NCBI RefSeq assembly: GCF_006438785.1
Contig: NZ_RCZB01000003.1
Coordinates: 434,001 to 498,000, forward strand
Direction: 5' to 3'
Source: Rhodanobacter glycinis
GTDB taxonomy: Bacteria; Pseudomonadota; Gammaproteobacteria; Xanthomonadales; Rhodanobacteraceae
Length of the DNA: 64,000 nucleotides
In this document: piece after piece, positions 26,147 through 34,576 of the stretch
How positions within the stretch are numbered: position 1 is the first letter of the stretch
How the letters are laid out: every line of letters starts with the position of its first letter
Translations under genes and position numbers: made by a program
Notes under the pieces: model-generated
Seen by the model: the letters and a program-made list of their open reading frames with translations, nothing else
Databases searched by the model: none
What the model was told of the DNA's origin: nothing

Positions 26147-26502
26147 ACAAGGATAGAGATCCAAGAATGTGAGCAATATGCTTTTTCGCGACGGTATACG
26201 CAGCAATGCATAGACCGCCTTGAGGGGGTTGTATCAGAGAACGAGCTCCGACAGTTTGTTGACGCCCTCAACCGCCCCGGCCGCGACCGAATCATCAAGC
26301 TTTGGGAGGTCGTGGTGCTCGATGCCCTTTCCCGGGTGTCACCGATACAGCATGAACAGCCTTTGCCCGACGGCCAGCGGCCAGATTTTGCATTTTCCCT
26401 TCTCGTCGAAGGACAGATGGTCGATGTCATCGGCGATATCAGATGCATCTCCGACAGCGGGCTCGATAGCCAAAATCCGATCCAAAGCTTGTCCGATGTG
26501 GT
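26147..26502 (+). pseudogene. 5' fragment of a gene of unknown function, split by an IS3-family insertion
   Basis: The frame is open from just after the TGA at 26144 to the IS edge and encodes RLEGVVSENELRQFVDALNR, IIKLWEVVVLDALSRV, RPDFAFSLLVEGQMVDVI and GDIRCISDSGL. No ATG lies in frame before 26309 (GTG), so the original start may also be lost. It joins in frame to the segment at 27726 once the IS and one target copy are removed. The RPDF...GDIR arrangement faintly recalls PD-(D/E)XK nucleases, but I do not recognise the family. Confidence 0.7.
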
Positions 26503-26507
26503 GGGTT

Positions 26508-27420
26508 CTACCCCGTTTTCACGGACAGTTGAGTTAAGGCCGTGAAGGCCCGATCCCGAACCTCGATTCTGCGTTGCATTCGGGGATTGTGGAAGCGTTC
26601 GATGTAGTCAAAGACATCGGACCGTGCCTCGGCCAGAGTCAGGTAGCGGCGGCGACGGACACGTTCGCGTTTGATCATGCCGAAGAAGCCCTCGGCCGCC
26701 GCGTTGTCCGCACAGTGGCCGACCGCGCTCATGCTGCTTTGGGTGTTGTGATCAGTGAGGAAGCGCTGGTACTCGCCGCTGGTAAATTGCGTGCCGCGAT
26801 CCGAATGCAGCACCAGCGGTTCCCGATCAGGACGCTGCCAGCAAGCCATCAGCACGGCCTTGATCACCATATGCCGATCCTGGATATCGGACATCGACCA
26901 TCCGACGATCTGATGGTTGAACAGGTCGAGCACGGTGCACAAATACAGCCACCCTTCGGCAGTGTGGATGTAGGTGATGTCAGTCACCCACTTCGTGTTG
27001 GGCTCCAGCGCCGAGAAGTCGCGTTCCAGGTGATTCCTTACGTGATCCGGTCGTACACCCGTGCGCTTGCGCTGCCACGAACGCTTCTGCGGCACACCGA
27101 ACAAACCGTCCCTGGCCATCAGCCGGGCGACACGATTACGGCTGGCCGTCTCGCCGGCATAGGACAGATCCTCATGCATGCGCGGCATGCCCATCACGCC
27201 ATCGCTGGCGGCATGAAACTCCCGTATCCGGGCCAGCAAACGCTGGTTGTCGGTGGCTCGGGCGCTCATCGGCCGTTTGTTCCAGGCATGAAAGCCGCTG
27301 GTCGACACCTTCAGGCATCGACACATCAGCTGGACAGGATAGAGACCGCGACAGCGTTGGATCGTCTGATACTTCAGCTCGATTCCCTGGCGAAGAACGC
27401 TGCCGCATCGCGCAAAAAAT
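26508..27420 (-). CDS. IS3-family transposase OrfB (DDE integrase domain)
   Basis: The frame reads from the T6 slippery region (27414-27419) to a stop inside the left inverted repeat. It shows the HTH_21 region ([15 protein letters not shown]) and the rve/DDE core: D in [11 protein letters not shown] in [17 protein letters not shown] and E in [14 protein letters not shown]. It would be made as an OrfAB fusion by -1 frameshifting. All three acidic residues are present. Confidence 0.9.
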
Positions 27421-27660
27421 CTCTCTCCTTCTATACCGGGCCAGCTCGCGCTTGAGCGACGCCATCTCCTGGTCGCGCGGCACGCCCGAGCCGGCGAAGG
27501 CCTTCGCCTTATCGGTCTCCAACTCACGCCGCCAACGGCCAAGAACCCCCGCACCCACGCCAATGTCGCGGTCCACCTGACTGAGCTGCGCACCTGGCTG
27601 ACGGGTCAGGCCGACGGCCTCCCGCTTGAACTCTTCGCTGAACTTTCTTCGCTTGGACAT
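27172..27660 (-). pseudogene. IS3-family transposase OrfA (HTH), apparently frameshifted
   Basis: The frame starts MSKRRKFSEEFKREAVGL, the usual OrfA helix-turn-helix, and continues to SLKRELARY. After that the expected family ending ([17 protein letters not shown]) is found in a different frame. This indicates loss of one base near 27431-27435, upstream of the slippery T6. As read here the frame runs on to 27172 with unrelated sequence. The IS is therefore probably non-autonomous. Confidence 0.75.
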
Positions 27661-27744
27661 GACACTCCTTTTTGACCATGATCGGTCTTCTTGGAAGTGT
27701 CCGCGTTAACGGGGTAGAACCCGGTTGTTCGTGCTGCCCGCAAG

Positions 27745-28743
27745 ATGCGCGTCAATCCAGACAGGCTTGACATCCGGGTCCAAGGCAAGACCATCGGCCA
27801 GTATCGGGATGCAAAGATGACCCTCAGTCTTCCCGCGAAAAGCGACATCGCCGACTTTGTCCGCACAGAAATCGTCCCGTTCCTGGGAACCGTAAGGAAC
27901 GCCCCGGGAAGGAGCGCCTCGATAGACATCCAGCGACCGGATGCCGTTCTGACCGTGGCCTACGACCCAGAGCAGATGTTCTTCCGCATGGGCCATCCCA
28001 GCTACGACGTGTCATATTCCGTCGACAGAAACCCGCTTTGGTCAGCCCTCAAGGACAAGGCCAACCAGCTCCGCGCGTCCCCCTCCGACAGCATCCGCCT
28101 CGTTATAGTCTGCGATGGTGACTGCAAGACACTCAAGGAAAAGTCTCCGATGGGTGGCCACTTCAGCACGAGAGCCATCGTGGAGGACTTTCTGCGTCGG
28201 ACCTCGACGGTCGATGCCGTGCTTTTGCTCCCTGTGGTCGAGACGCGTCATTTTATGATGCAGAAAAGTGCGATTTCCCTAGTGCCGGACTTCTACGCCA
28301 GGAGAGCAGGGGCACGCGTCGTGATGGCCGGGCGGAACGAGATTGCGCTTAGAACCCACTTAAATGCCTTCCTCACCAACATGCCGAAGCCGTGCCTCAG
28401 TGCACTAAACGCCGTGAATTGGTGTGAAAAGGAAGGCTTTCTGATCGGCCTTCATGGCGGCTATTCCATATCCGGAAACACGATGAAAATTTCTTCCAGA
28501 CAGATACTCGAGACACTCGCCGGCATCCCGTCCCACGGCCTTCCACCTCTCGGAAGCCCTCCCGATGCTCCTCTTCCGCCCGCAAACTGGCAGGAGCACT
28601 TTCTCAGGTATCTTCAGCACGGGCAGATGATTTCGAAGGTAACAGTCGTCTCGGGTGGAGATGCCGACGACGACACACTTGAATTCGAGTTCGGGCAGTC
28701 CGATCCCGCCTTTCATTCCTTCCGGATGCCGAAGGCTCCTTAG
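27745..28743 (+). CDS. Large 3' part of the IS-interrupted gene of unknown function
   Basis: 332 residues from the ATG at 27745, but the frame continues back to the IS edge at 27726 and joins the 5' fragment. Features seen: LPAKSDIADFVRTEIVPFLG, GHPSYDVSYSVDRNPLWSAL, a Rossmann-like strand IRLVIVCDGDCKTL, and ARRAGARVVMAGRNEIALR. It resembles uncharacterised proteins found on islands, without a function I can name. It is followed by a nuclease-like gene. Codon use and GC are somewhat lower than the core genome. Confidence 0.7.
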   Translation: MRVNPDRLDIRVQGKTIGQYRDAKMTLSLPAKSDIADFVRTEIVPFLGTVRNAPGRSASIDIQRPDAVLTVAYDPEQMFFRMGHPSYDVSYSVDRNPLWSALKDKANQLRASPSDSIRLVIVCDGDCKTLKEKSPMGGHFSTRAIVEDFLRRTSTVDAVLLLPVVETRHFMMQKSAISLVPDFYARRAGARVVMAGRNEIALRTHLNAFLTNMPKPCLSALNAVNWCEKEGFLIGLHGGYSISGNTMKISSRQILETLAGIPSHGLPPLGSPPDAPLPPANWQEHFLRYLQHGQMISKVTVVSGGDADDDTLEFEFGQSDPAFHSFRMPKAP

Positions 28744-28927
28744 AGGTCCCCCTCGCTACAGCGGTTTCCCGGCTACGGATCAGGCAAGCGAGTGGTCACG
28801 TAGAAGTCCTCATGACGGGACATGTGCATTCTGCTGATGTAATGAACCGCATATACGAAGTATCCGCTTTCTATGGCGGTCATTTCTTTAGCCCAAGGAA
28901 ACCCTAACATCCTCGTTGGCCAGGCGT

Positions 28928-29818
28928 ATGACGATACCTATAACGCAGCAAACACTCGAATATTGGGAAGAATTTTTCATAAATCGAGGTGTTGAGATTC
29001 CGATTTTTCAACTGGCAGATATAGTCGTTTTGGAAGCGCTCGGGCTGGACTGGTTTGATCGTTTCGAACGTCATCTTACTGAACGCAAGGATCTCCGAGG
29101 GCTGCCAGGTGATCTCGCAGATCGAGAACGCGCAGTGTCGCGGATACGTATCGGTCACATGATTTATCTTCTGCAATCTAGCGATGGCTTTGTTGATCGC
29201 ATTGAAGAGTTTCGCACAGCAGAAATCGAGGCCTCTTTCTTTGAACTGAATTTCGCTTCGCTATTTGTTCAAAATGGCTACACCGTACGATTCGTAAAGC
29301 CGAGCGGCCGCAAGCAGGAAGATTATGACTTCGACGTGTTGGTCGATCACAAATGGATCGCCGTTGAGGCAAAGACTCGTCGCAATGGCCCGCTCAAGGA
29401 CGCGAACACCATCCGGAACGCCCTGAAGAAAGCCCGATCACAGCTGCCAGTCGACAGGCCCGGGGTAATCGGTATTTCGATTGCCTCAGAGTACGAGGGC
29501 CACAACCTAGGTGAACACGCGATTCAAGCAATAGAACAAGAGATTCATGAATTCCTGCATAAGACAAGTAGAGTTAACAAGGTGATCGTCTTCCGCCACA
29601 CCTGGGACGGCCAACCTCCGGCTTGTCGTACCAATGTCAATGAAATTGGGAAGTGCGTTCATTGCAAAAGCATCCCTGCCAGAAAATGGGCTGATCGGCA
29701 GTTCTTAATTTCCGACGTCTCCGAGCTAGAGCAACAAGGCGCAGGAACTGCATTCCCATCCTTTGCCCCAAAGTATGGGTATCTGTTGGGTCGGCCGGTT
29801 GAGGCCGCCGGACGATAG
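28928..29818 (+). CDS. PD-(D/E)XK nuclease-like protein of unknown role
   Basis: 296 residues. The segment EASFFELNFASLFVQNGYTV (E101/E106), then D136 in YDFDVLVD and E147-A-K149 in WIAVEAKTRR, reproduces the E...D...ExK core of restriction-endonuclease-like folds. A C-terminal region holds a Cys cluster (PACRTN, GKCVHCKS). The AT-rich 28744-28927 leader and lower GC mark it as imported. ATG 28928 is chosen; TTG 28916 is the alternative. It could be a restriction or phage-defence effector, but no methylase or partner is intact nearby. Confidence 0.65.
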   Translation: MTIPITQQTLEYWEEFFINRGVEIPIFQLADIVVLEALGLDWFDRFERHLTERKDLRGLPGDLADRERAVSRIRIGHMIYLLQSSDGFVDRIEEFRTAEIEASFFELNFASLFVQNGYTVRFVKPSGRKQEDYDFDVLVDHKWIAVEAKTRRNGPLKDANTIRNALKKARSQLPVDRPGVIGISIASEYEGHNLGEHAIQAIEQEIHEFLHKTSRVNKVIVFRHTWDGQPPACRTNVNEIGKCVHCKSIPARKWADRQFLISDVSELEQQGAGTAFPSFAPKYGYLLGRPVEAAGR

Positions 29819-29896
29819 TGGCCAATTGCCACCAGCTCTCTCGGTACACCTCGCACCGATCCAGAGCCAGACTGGCACGCCGGACCAAGACGGAGG

Positions 29897-29956
29897 CGGC
29901 AAATTTATGCTTAACGTTCAACCATAAATCTGCCAAAACGGCAAATTTATGCTTAA
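29897..29956. repeat. Direct and inverted repeats next to tRNA-Arg
   Basis: The 18-mer CGGCAAATTTATGCTTAA occurs at 29897-29914 and 29939-29956. Between them CATAAATCTGCC is nearly the reverse complement of GGCAAATTTATG. The cluster lies 31 bp from the tRNA 3' end, at the end of the low-GC island. It could be a recombination site, an operator, or a remnant of another element. Confidence 0.6.
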
Positions 29957-29987
29957 ACGCACAGGTGCGCCAGGGATGTACAGAAAA

Positions 29988-30064
29988 TGGTGCGCCCGGC
30001 GGGATTCGAACCCACGACCACCGCCTTCGGAGGGCGGTACTCTATCCAGCTGAGCTACGGGCGC
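29988..30064 (-). tRNA. tRNA-Arg (anticodon CCG)
   Basis: The 77-nt minus-strand sequence starts GCGCCCGTAGCTCAGC, has the anticodon stem CCGCC/GGCGG with loop CTCCGAA (anticodon CCG, codon CGG), the T-arm GTGGGTTCGAATCCC, and encodes its own CCA. Acceptor-stem GCGCCCG pairs with CGGGCGC. The 3' end faces the accessory island. Confidence 0.97.
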
Positions 30065-30191
30065 ATGTATGGCCGCGCGCGATGCCGGGGGCACCGCGGG
30101 GAGCACAGTATAGCCGAGATGGTGCGGGGCGGGCATGCGGGTGGGCGAACGTTCCTTTGCATTCCGGCGCGAGCGCCCGCCCCTCACCCAC

Positions 30192-30218
30192 ACCCTCTCC
30201 CCCGACGGGGGAGAGGGT
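30192..30218. repeat. REP-like CCCTCTCCCC hairpin after the M61 peptidase gene
   Basis: ACCCTCTCCCCC (30192-30203) and its perfect complement (30207-30218) form a 12-bp stem with a GAC loop, 14 nt past the M61 stop. Same class as the hairpins near 4263 and 22735. It may help end transcription. Confidence 0.65.
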
Positions 30219-30231
30219 GCAAGGTGCGGCT

Positions 30232-32130
30232 TCAACGCGCCTTGAGCAGGGTGCTCAGGGTGTCCGGCTTGCTGCTGTCGCGCACCAGGTGCGGGTACTT
30301 CAGGCCGTCGTGGTAGTCGATGCGGATGGTCTGGTACTGGTCGAAGTTCTTCACCAGCAGCTCGACCGGCACGCTCTTGTCCTTGGCCGAGGCGGTGACG
30401 GCTTCCTTCAGTGCATCGGCGGAGTAGTCGCGGCCGTTGACCGCGATCACGCTCATGCCCGGCGAGATGCCGGCCTTGAAGGCCGGGCCATCCCACAGCA
30501 CGTCGCCGATGCCGCCGCCCTTGCCGATCGAAAGGCCGAGCGAATAGGTGAGGTCGACGAAATGCCGACGCGACTCGATCGCCTTCACCGCATCGGACGG
30601 CTTGTCGGTGTAGACCAGCTTCCAGCCGTGCGACGCAATGCCGCCGGTCAGCGGGCCATGGCCGTCCAGACGCGTGCGCAGGTATTTCGCCCAGTCATAG
30701 GGCGCGATGGCGTTGAGCGTCTTGACCACGTCTTCGAAGACGTAGGTGTTGACGTCCCACTTGCCGTTCTCCATGCCGAAGAACGCCTTGCCGAAATCGT
30801 CGATGCTTTTCTTGTTGCCACTCAGCTCGCGCAGCTTGCCGTCCACATCCAGCCAGATCATCTGGCCGGCCGAGTAGTAGTCCTCGCTGGCCTGGTAGTT
30901 GCGATACGGCAGCGGTGCGCGCTGCGCGATCACCGGGTCGTTGGTGGTGTCCTGCACATTGCGGAAGCTGGCCAGGCCGGGGCGGCCCCGGTCGTAGGTG
31001 GCGGCGGTGAAGGCCCACATGTCGTGCGCCTGCTCGGTGTCCCACAGGCCCGAGCGCGCGGCCATCACCTGGCCCCAGAACTGGGTCTGGCCTTCGTACA
31101 CCCACAGCAGGCTGTCGCTCATCGGCACGTTGAAGTTGGGCGTGGCCAGATCGGCGCCACGGCGGTACTTGCCGTCCCACGAATGATTGAACTCGTGCGA
31201 GAACAGGTCGCGCGCCAGCGCATTCTTCTTCCACTCGGTGAAGAAGTCGGCCGAGGTGCCGTCTTCGCTGGAGCGGTGATGCTCCAGCCCGTTGCCGCTC
31301 ATCTTGTCGCTGAGCGAGACCAGGAAGTCGTAGTGGTCGTAGTGGTGCGCGCCGTACATCTTGTACATCTGCTGCACCAGGTTCTGGAACAGCTTGATCT
31401 GCTCGGGCTTGATCTCCAGGTACTTCGCGTCATCGGCCACGATGTCCATGTGCACCGGGGCCTTGGCACCCGGGTCCAGGTCCACGCGCTTGAAATACTT
31501 GCCTGCGTAGATCGGCGAGTCGACCAGATCGTTGTAGTTGATCGGCTTGAAATTGAGCGTGTCGCCGTCTTTCGAGGCCACTTCCAGCGCCGTGCCGGCC
31601 TGCCAGCCGGCGGGCAGCTTCACGCTGGCCTCGGTATGGATCTGGCGCGCGTAGTGGCCGGCCGGATACATGGTGACCGCGTTCCACTGCAGGTTGAGCA
31701 TTTCCGGCGTCATCACCACGCGACCCTGGCGCGGGTTCTGCGGCGACAGGTACTGGAACGTCACCTCCACGCTGGTCGCGCCCTGCGGCACGTCGAGGTG
31801 GAAGGCGTAGACATTGAGCGGATCGCGCGTCCACGGCAGCACCTGGCCGTTCGCCTTCACCACCAGGCCCGCCATCTTGTCGATCGGACCGGTCGGCGAG
31901 TGATTGCCCGGCAGCCATTGCGGATACAGCAGGGTGAGCGGACCGGCCGCCACCGGCACGGTTTCGTGAACCCGGAAGATGCGGTGCGCCACATCGGTGG
32001 CGTCCACGCTGATCTTCAATGTGCCCTGATACGGCACATCCTGCGGCGCCGGGACATCAGCGAGTGCGGCGAAACTGGCCAGCCCGAAGGCAGCGGCGGC
32101 AAGGGCGGAAGCGAGACGGGTGACTTTCAA
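30232..32130 (-). CDS. M61-family (glycyl aminopeptidase-like) metallopeptidase with PDZ domain
   Basis: 632 residues from a TTG start with GGAG 6 nt upstream. The signal peptide (LASALAAAAFGLASFAALA) follows directly, while the longer ATG reading adds 42 unlikely residues. An N-terminal beta domain (HRIFRVHETVPVAAGPLTLL) leads into a thermolysin-like domain with the zinc motif H312-E-F-N-H316, a downstream Glu in WVYEGQTQFWG, and a C-terminal PDZ domain (LSIGKGGGIGDVLWDGPAFK). Periplasmic peptidase of broad occurrence in xanthomonads. Confidence 0.9.
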   Translation of the reverse strand: MKVTRLASALAAAAFGLASFAALADVPAPQDVPYQGTLKISVDATDVAHRIFRVHETVPVAAGPLTLLYPQWLPGNHSPTGPIDKMAGLVVKANGQVLPWTRDPLNVYAFHLDVPQGATSVEVTFQYLSPQNPRQGRVVMTPEMLNLQWNAVTMYPAGHYARQIHTEASVKLPAGWQAGTALEVASKDGDTLNFKPINYNDLVDSPIYAGKYFKRVDLDPGAKAPVHMDIVADDAKYLEIKPEQIKLFQNLVQQMYKMYGAHHYDHYDFLVSLSDKMSGNGLEHHRSSEDGTSADFFTEWKKNALARDLFSHEFNHSWDGKYRRGADLATPNFNVPMSDSLLWVYEGQTQFWGQVMAARSGLWDTEQAHDMWAFTAATYDRGRPGLASFRNVQDTTNDPVIAQRAPLPYRNYQASEDYYSAGQMIWLDVDGKLRELSGNKKSIDDFGKAFFGMENGKWDVNTYVFEDVVKTLNAIAPYDWAKYLRTRLDGHGPLTGGIASHGWKLVYTDKPSDAVKAIESRRHFVDLTYSLGLSIGKGGGIGDVLWDGPAFKAGISPGMSVIAVNGRDYSADALKEAVTASAKDKSVPVELLVKNFDQYQTIRIDYHDGLKYPHLVRDSSKPDTLSTLLKAR

Positions 32131-32443
32131 TGCGTTCTCCGTGTGGGAAGGTTGGGGTACACAAGCCTTGCCGTACGAACCGAAAAACCTGCGGCGCGAA
32201 TCGAACAAGACCAGACGGACTCCGGGAATCCATGCCGACGAATGCTGTCGCGACATGAATCCAGACGGCCGATGCTAGACCGGCAGCCCCGCGCTTAACC
32301 CATGCCGAAGGTCATGACCGCAGGTTGCCGTCACCTCGATCCGGTCGCCGCACCCGGTCATGGCACCCATCTTGCTCGTATCGGGTTGAAGTCGGCCGGG
32401 TTGCAGCCGGCACCGACTCCCACCCCATTCCCCCGAGACCCGC

Positions 32444-33535
32444 ATGCACGTCCTGTTTCCCGAGCACCGACAGCGCACCAGCGACCCCGATCAGCGCCGC
32501 GAGTACAGCCACTATCTGGCGCGGCAGATGGGGCCGATGATCCATGCGCTGATGCTGATGGCAACGCTGGCGTATGGGGTGGCGGTAATCGCCAGCATGC
32601 TGATCCGCAGCTCGCCGGTGCCGTTGTTGCTGCGACTGACGCTGTTGCTGCCGCTGCTGCTGGTGGCCATGGCCGCCAGGCACGTGTGGCGCCCGCGAGT
32701 ACTCAGTGGGCTGGCGCTGTTGTGCGTGCTGCTGCTGGAGATCGGCATCAACCTCAACAGCATCGGCCGGCTGCCAGGACAGCCGTGGGTGATGCCCGGC
32801 CTGCTGCTGCCGGTAGCCTCGTCGGTCATTTGGCTCGGTCGCTGGGATTTCGCCATTGCCATGGCGCTGTGCGCGCTCGGGCCGCTGCCGATGCTGCTGC
32901 TCGGCGCCGCCAGCAGCGTGCAGATCTTCCAGTATCTGGTCTACATGGCGATCGCCATTTCCCTGTCGACGGTGCTGCGCGCGTTCATGGCACGCACGCT
33001 GTTCGAACAGTTCCGGCTGGAGCGGCAACTGCGCGAGCAGGCCAGCACCGATGGCCTCACCGGCCTGCTGCTGCGCAACCGTTTTCTCGAACTGGCGCGG
33101 CTTGCGCTGGGCGACATCTGCCGCCAGCAGAAGCCGGGATGCATGCTGTACCTGGATGCCGATCACTTCAAGCAGCTCAACGACGATCACGGCCACGCGG
33201 CCGGCGATGCGGCGCTCGTCGCACTGGCCGCGGTCCTGCGTTCACAAACGCGCTCGGGCGATTTGATCGGCCGTATTGGCGGCGAGGAGTTTGCGCTGCT
33301 GCTGCCCGGCATCGATCAGCCACAGGCCGACCAGCGGGGCGAAAAATTGCGGCTGGCCGTGCGCGCGATCCTGCGCCCGGACGGTCCGCTGACCGTCAGC
33401 ATCGGCATCGCCGAATGCCGCGATGCCGACGAGACCATCGAGGCCCTGCTGGCGCGCGCGGATCAGGCCATGCGCCAGGCCAAGCGCGACGGACGCGACC
33501 GGATCGTCAGCGCCGCTCAGCCGTGCATCACATAA
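32444..33535 (+). CDS. Diguanylate cyclase with membrane-bound N-terminus
   Basis: 363 residues. About five or six membrane helices (residues 30-185) precede a GGDEF domain with the active-site motif RIGGEEFALLLP. An inhibitory I-site, RSGD, sits five residues before GGEEF, so product inhibition is expected. Other motifs are DGLTGLLLRNRF and YLDADHFKQLNDDHGH. It should make c-di-GMP from two GTP in response to an unknown membrane signal. The 3' end overlaps the convergent DUF3667 gene by 19 bp. Confidence 0.92.
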   Translation: MHVLFPEHRQRTSDPDQRREYSHYLARQMGPMIHALMLMATLAYGVAVIASMLIRSSPVPLLLRLTLLLPLLLVAMAARHVWRPRVLSGLALLCVLLLEIGINLNSIGRLPGQPWVMPGLLLPVASSVIWLGRWDFAIAMALCALGPLPMLLLGAASSVQIFQYLVYMAIAISLSTVLRAFMARTLFEQFRLERQLREQASTDGLTGLLLRNRFLELARLALGDICRQQKPGCMLYLDADHFKQLNDDHGHAAGDAALVALAAVLRSQTRSGDLIGRIGGEEFALLLPGIDQPQADQRGEKLRLAVRAILRPDGPLTVSIGIAECRDADETIEALLARADQAMRQAKRDGRDRIVSAAQPCIT

Positions 33536-34536
33536 ACCGTCACATAGAACAACATGAGGCGATACAGCTGCAGCGACAAATACAGCCCCGCCAGCATCCA
33601 GGCGGTCAAGACGGCACACCCGGCGCGCGGGAACTCGAAATATCGCCGCAATGCGCGGTACACGTAGACCATTAGCAGCGCGCCAATCGCCATGCTCGCG
33701 AAATTGTCGTTCTGAAACACCGCGGGCACACGGCCTGCCGAGAGCCATCGCGACAGATGGACCACACCCGTCAACAGCCATCCGAACAGAAGCAGGACCA
33801 GCAGAAGACCGCTCCACAGATGCGTGGCGAAGATGGCCAGCTCAGGCAGGCCGCGGTGCAACGGCGCCAGCGTGAGCCACAGAAATCCTGCGAGCATGGG
33901 CACCAGCACGACCAGCAGGGCGCGTGACAACGCTTCGGTATGCTCGTCGAAGCTCTGTTCGTAGCGCTGCAACGCTGTCAGCTCCGCCGGATGACGGCTC
34001 GTGGCGACGCGCTTGGCCACCTCGGCCGTGGCGGATGGACGACCTGCATCAACCTCTGCCTTCAACGACTCGTACAACGCCGAGTAGTCCCCCATCGTCT
34101 CGACGCGATCCGTCGCCGAAGCCTTCTCGCCCAGCGCCTTTTTCAGCACCAGCGCCTGCTTCGTCTGCGCCAGCGGCTGCGTGTTCATTTGAAAATACAG
34201 CGGCGTGGTGAACGTTCGCACGGTGCCAAGCACGAAGAAAAGCAGGTTCACCGCGAAGAACAGCGCGACGGGCCGCGCATACGGCACCCGGCGGCCGCGG
34301 AAATATTCGCAGGTCAACTCGCCCGGCTTCGACATGAGCATGCGCAGCGAGGCCAGCAACCGGCCCTCGCCGTGAGAGAACGCCTCGAACCACTCCGCCA
34401 CGATGTGCCCCAGCGTGTGCTCGCCCGGCTGCAATCGCCGCTCGCCGCATTGCGCGCAAAAAGCACCCGCCAGCGGCGCGCCGCAGTTCACGCAAACCGG
34501 CAGCGGCTCGTCGGGCAAACCGGCTGGCTCATGCAT
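33517..34536 (-). CDS. DUF3667-family membrane protein with zinc ribbon
   Basis: 339 residues. The N-terminal CxxC...CxxC ribbon is VCVNCGAPLAGAFCAQCGER. HTLGHIVAEWFEAFSHGEGR and the LLASLRMLMSKPGELTCEYF block mark DUF3667. Four or five membrane helices follow, interrupted by a charged soluble loop at about 115-210. GGAGGCAGGAA just before 34536 fixes the start. Function unknown; the ribbon suggests metal binding or protein contacts. Confidence 0.85.
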   Translation of the reverse strand: MHEPAGLPDEPLPVCVNCGAPLAGAFCAQCGERRLQPGEHTLGHIVAEWFEAFSHGEGRLLASLRMLMSKPGELTCEYFRGRRVPYARPVALFFAVNLLFFVLGTVRTFTTPLYFQMNTQPLAQTKQALVLKKALGEKASATDRVETMGDYSALYESLKAEVDAGRPSATAEVAKRVATSRHPAELTALQRYEQSFDEHTEALSRALLVVLVPMLAGFLWLTLAPLHRGLPELAIFATHLWSGLLLVLLLFGWLLTGVVHLSRWLSAGRVPAVFQNDNFASMAIGALLMVYVYRALRRYFEFPRAGCAVLTAWMLAGLYLSLQLYRLMLFYVTVYVMHG

Positions 34537-34576
34537 TTCCTGCCTCCGTCCTACTGCCATTCCGCCGCGCCGGACA

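Larger units (their letters stand above)
26503..27722 (-). mobile_element. IS3-family insertion sequence
   Basis: About 1.22 kb, bounded by 25-bp inverted repeats matching at 22 positions (26503-26527 GGGTTCTACCCCGTTTTCAC..., and 27698-27722), with a 3-bp target duplication GGT (26500-26502 and 27723-27725). It carries orfA and orfB of IS3 type in opposite orientation to the interrupted gene. A one-base deletion is suspected in orfA, so the copy may be immobile. Confidence 0.93.
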
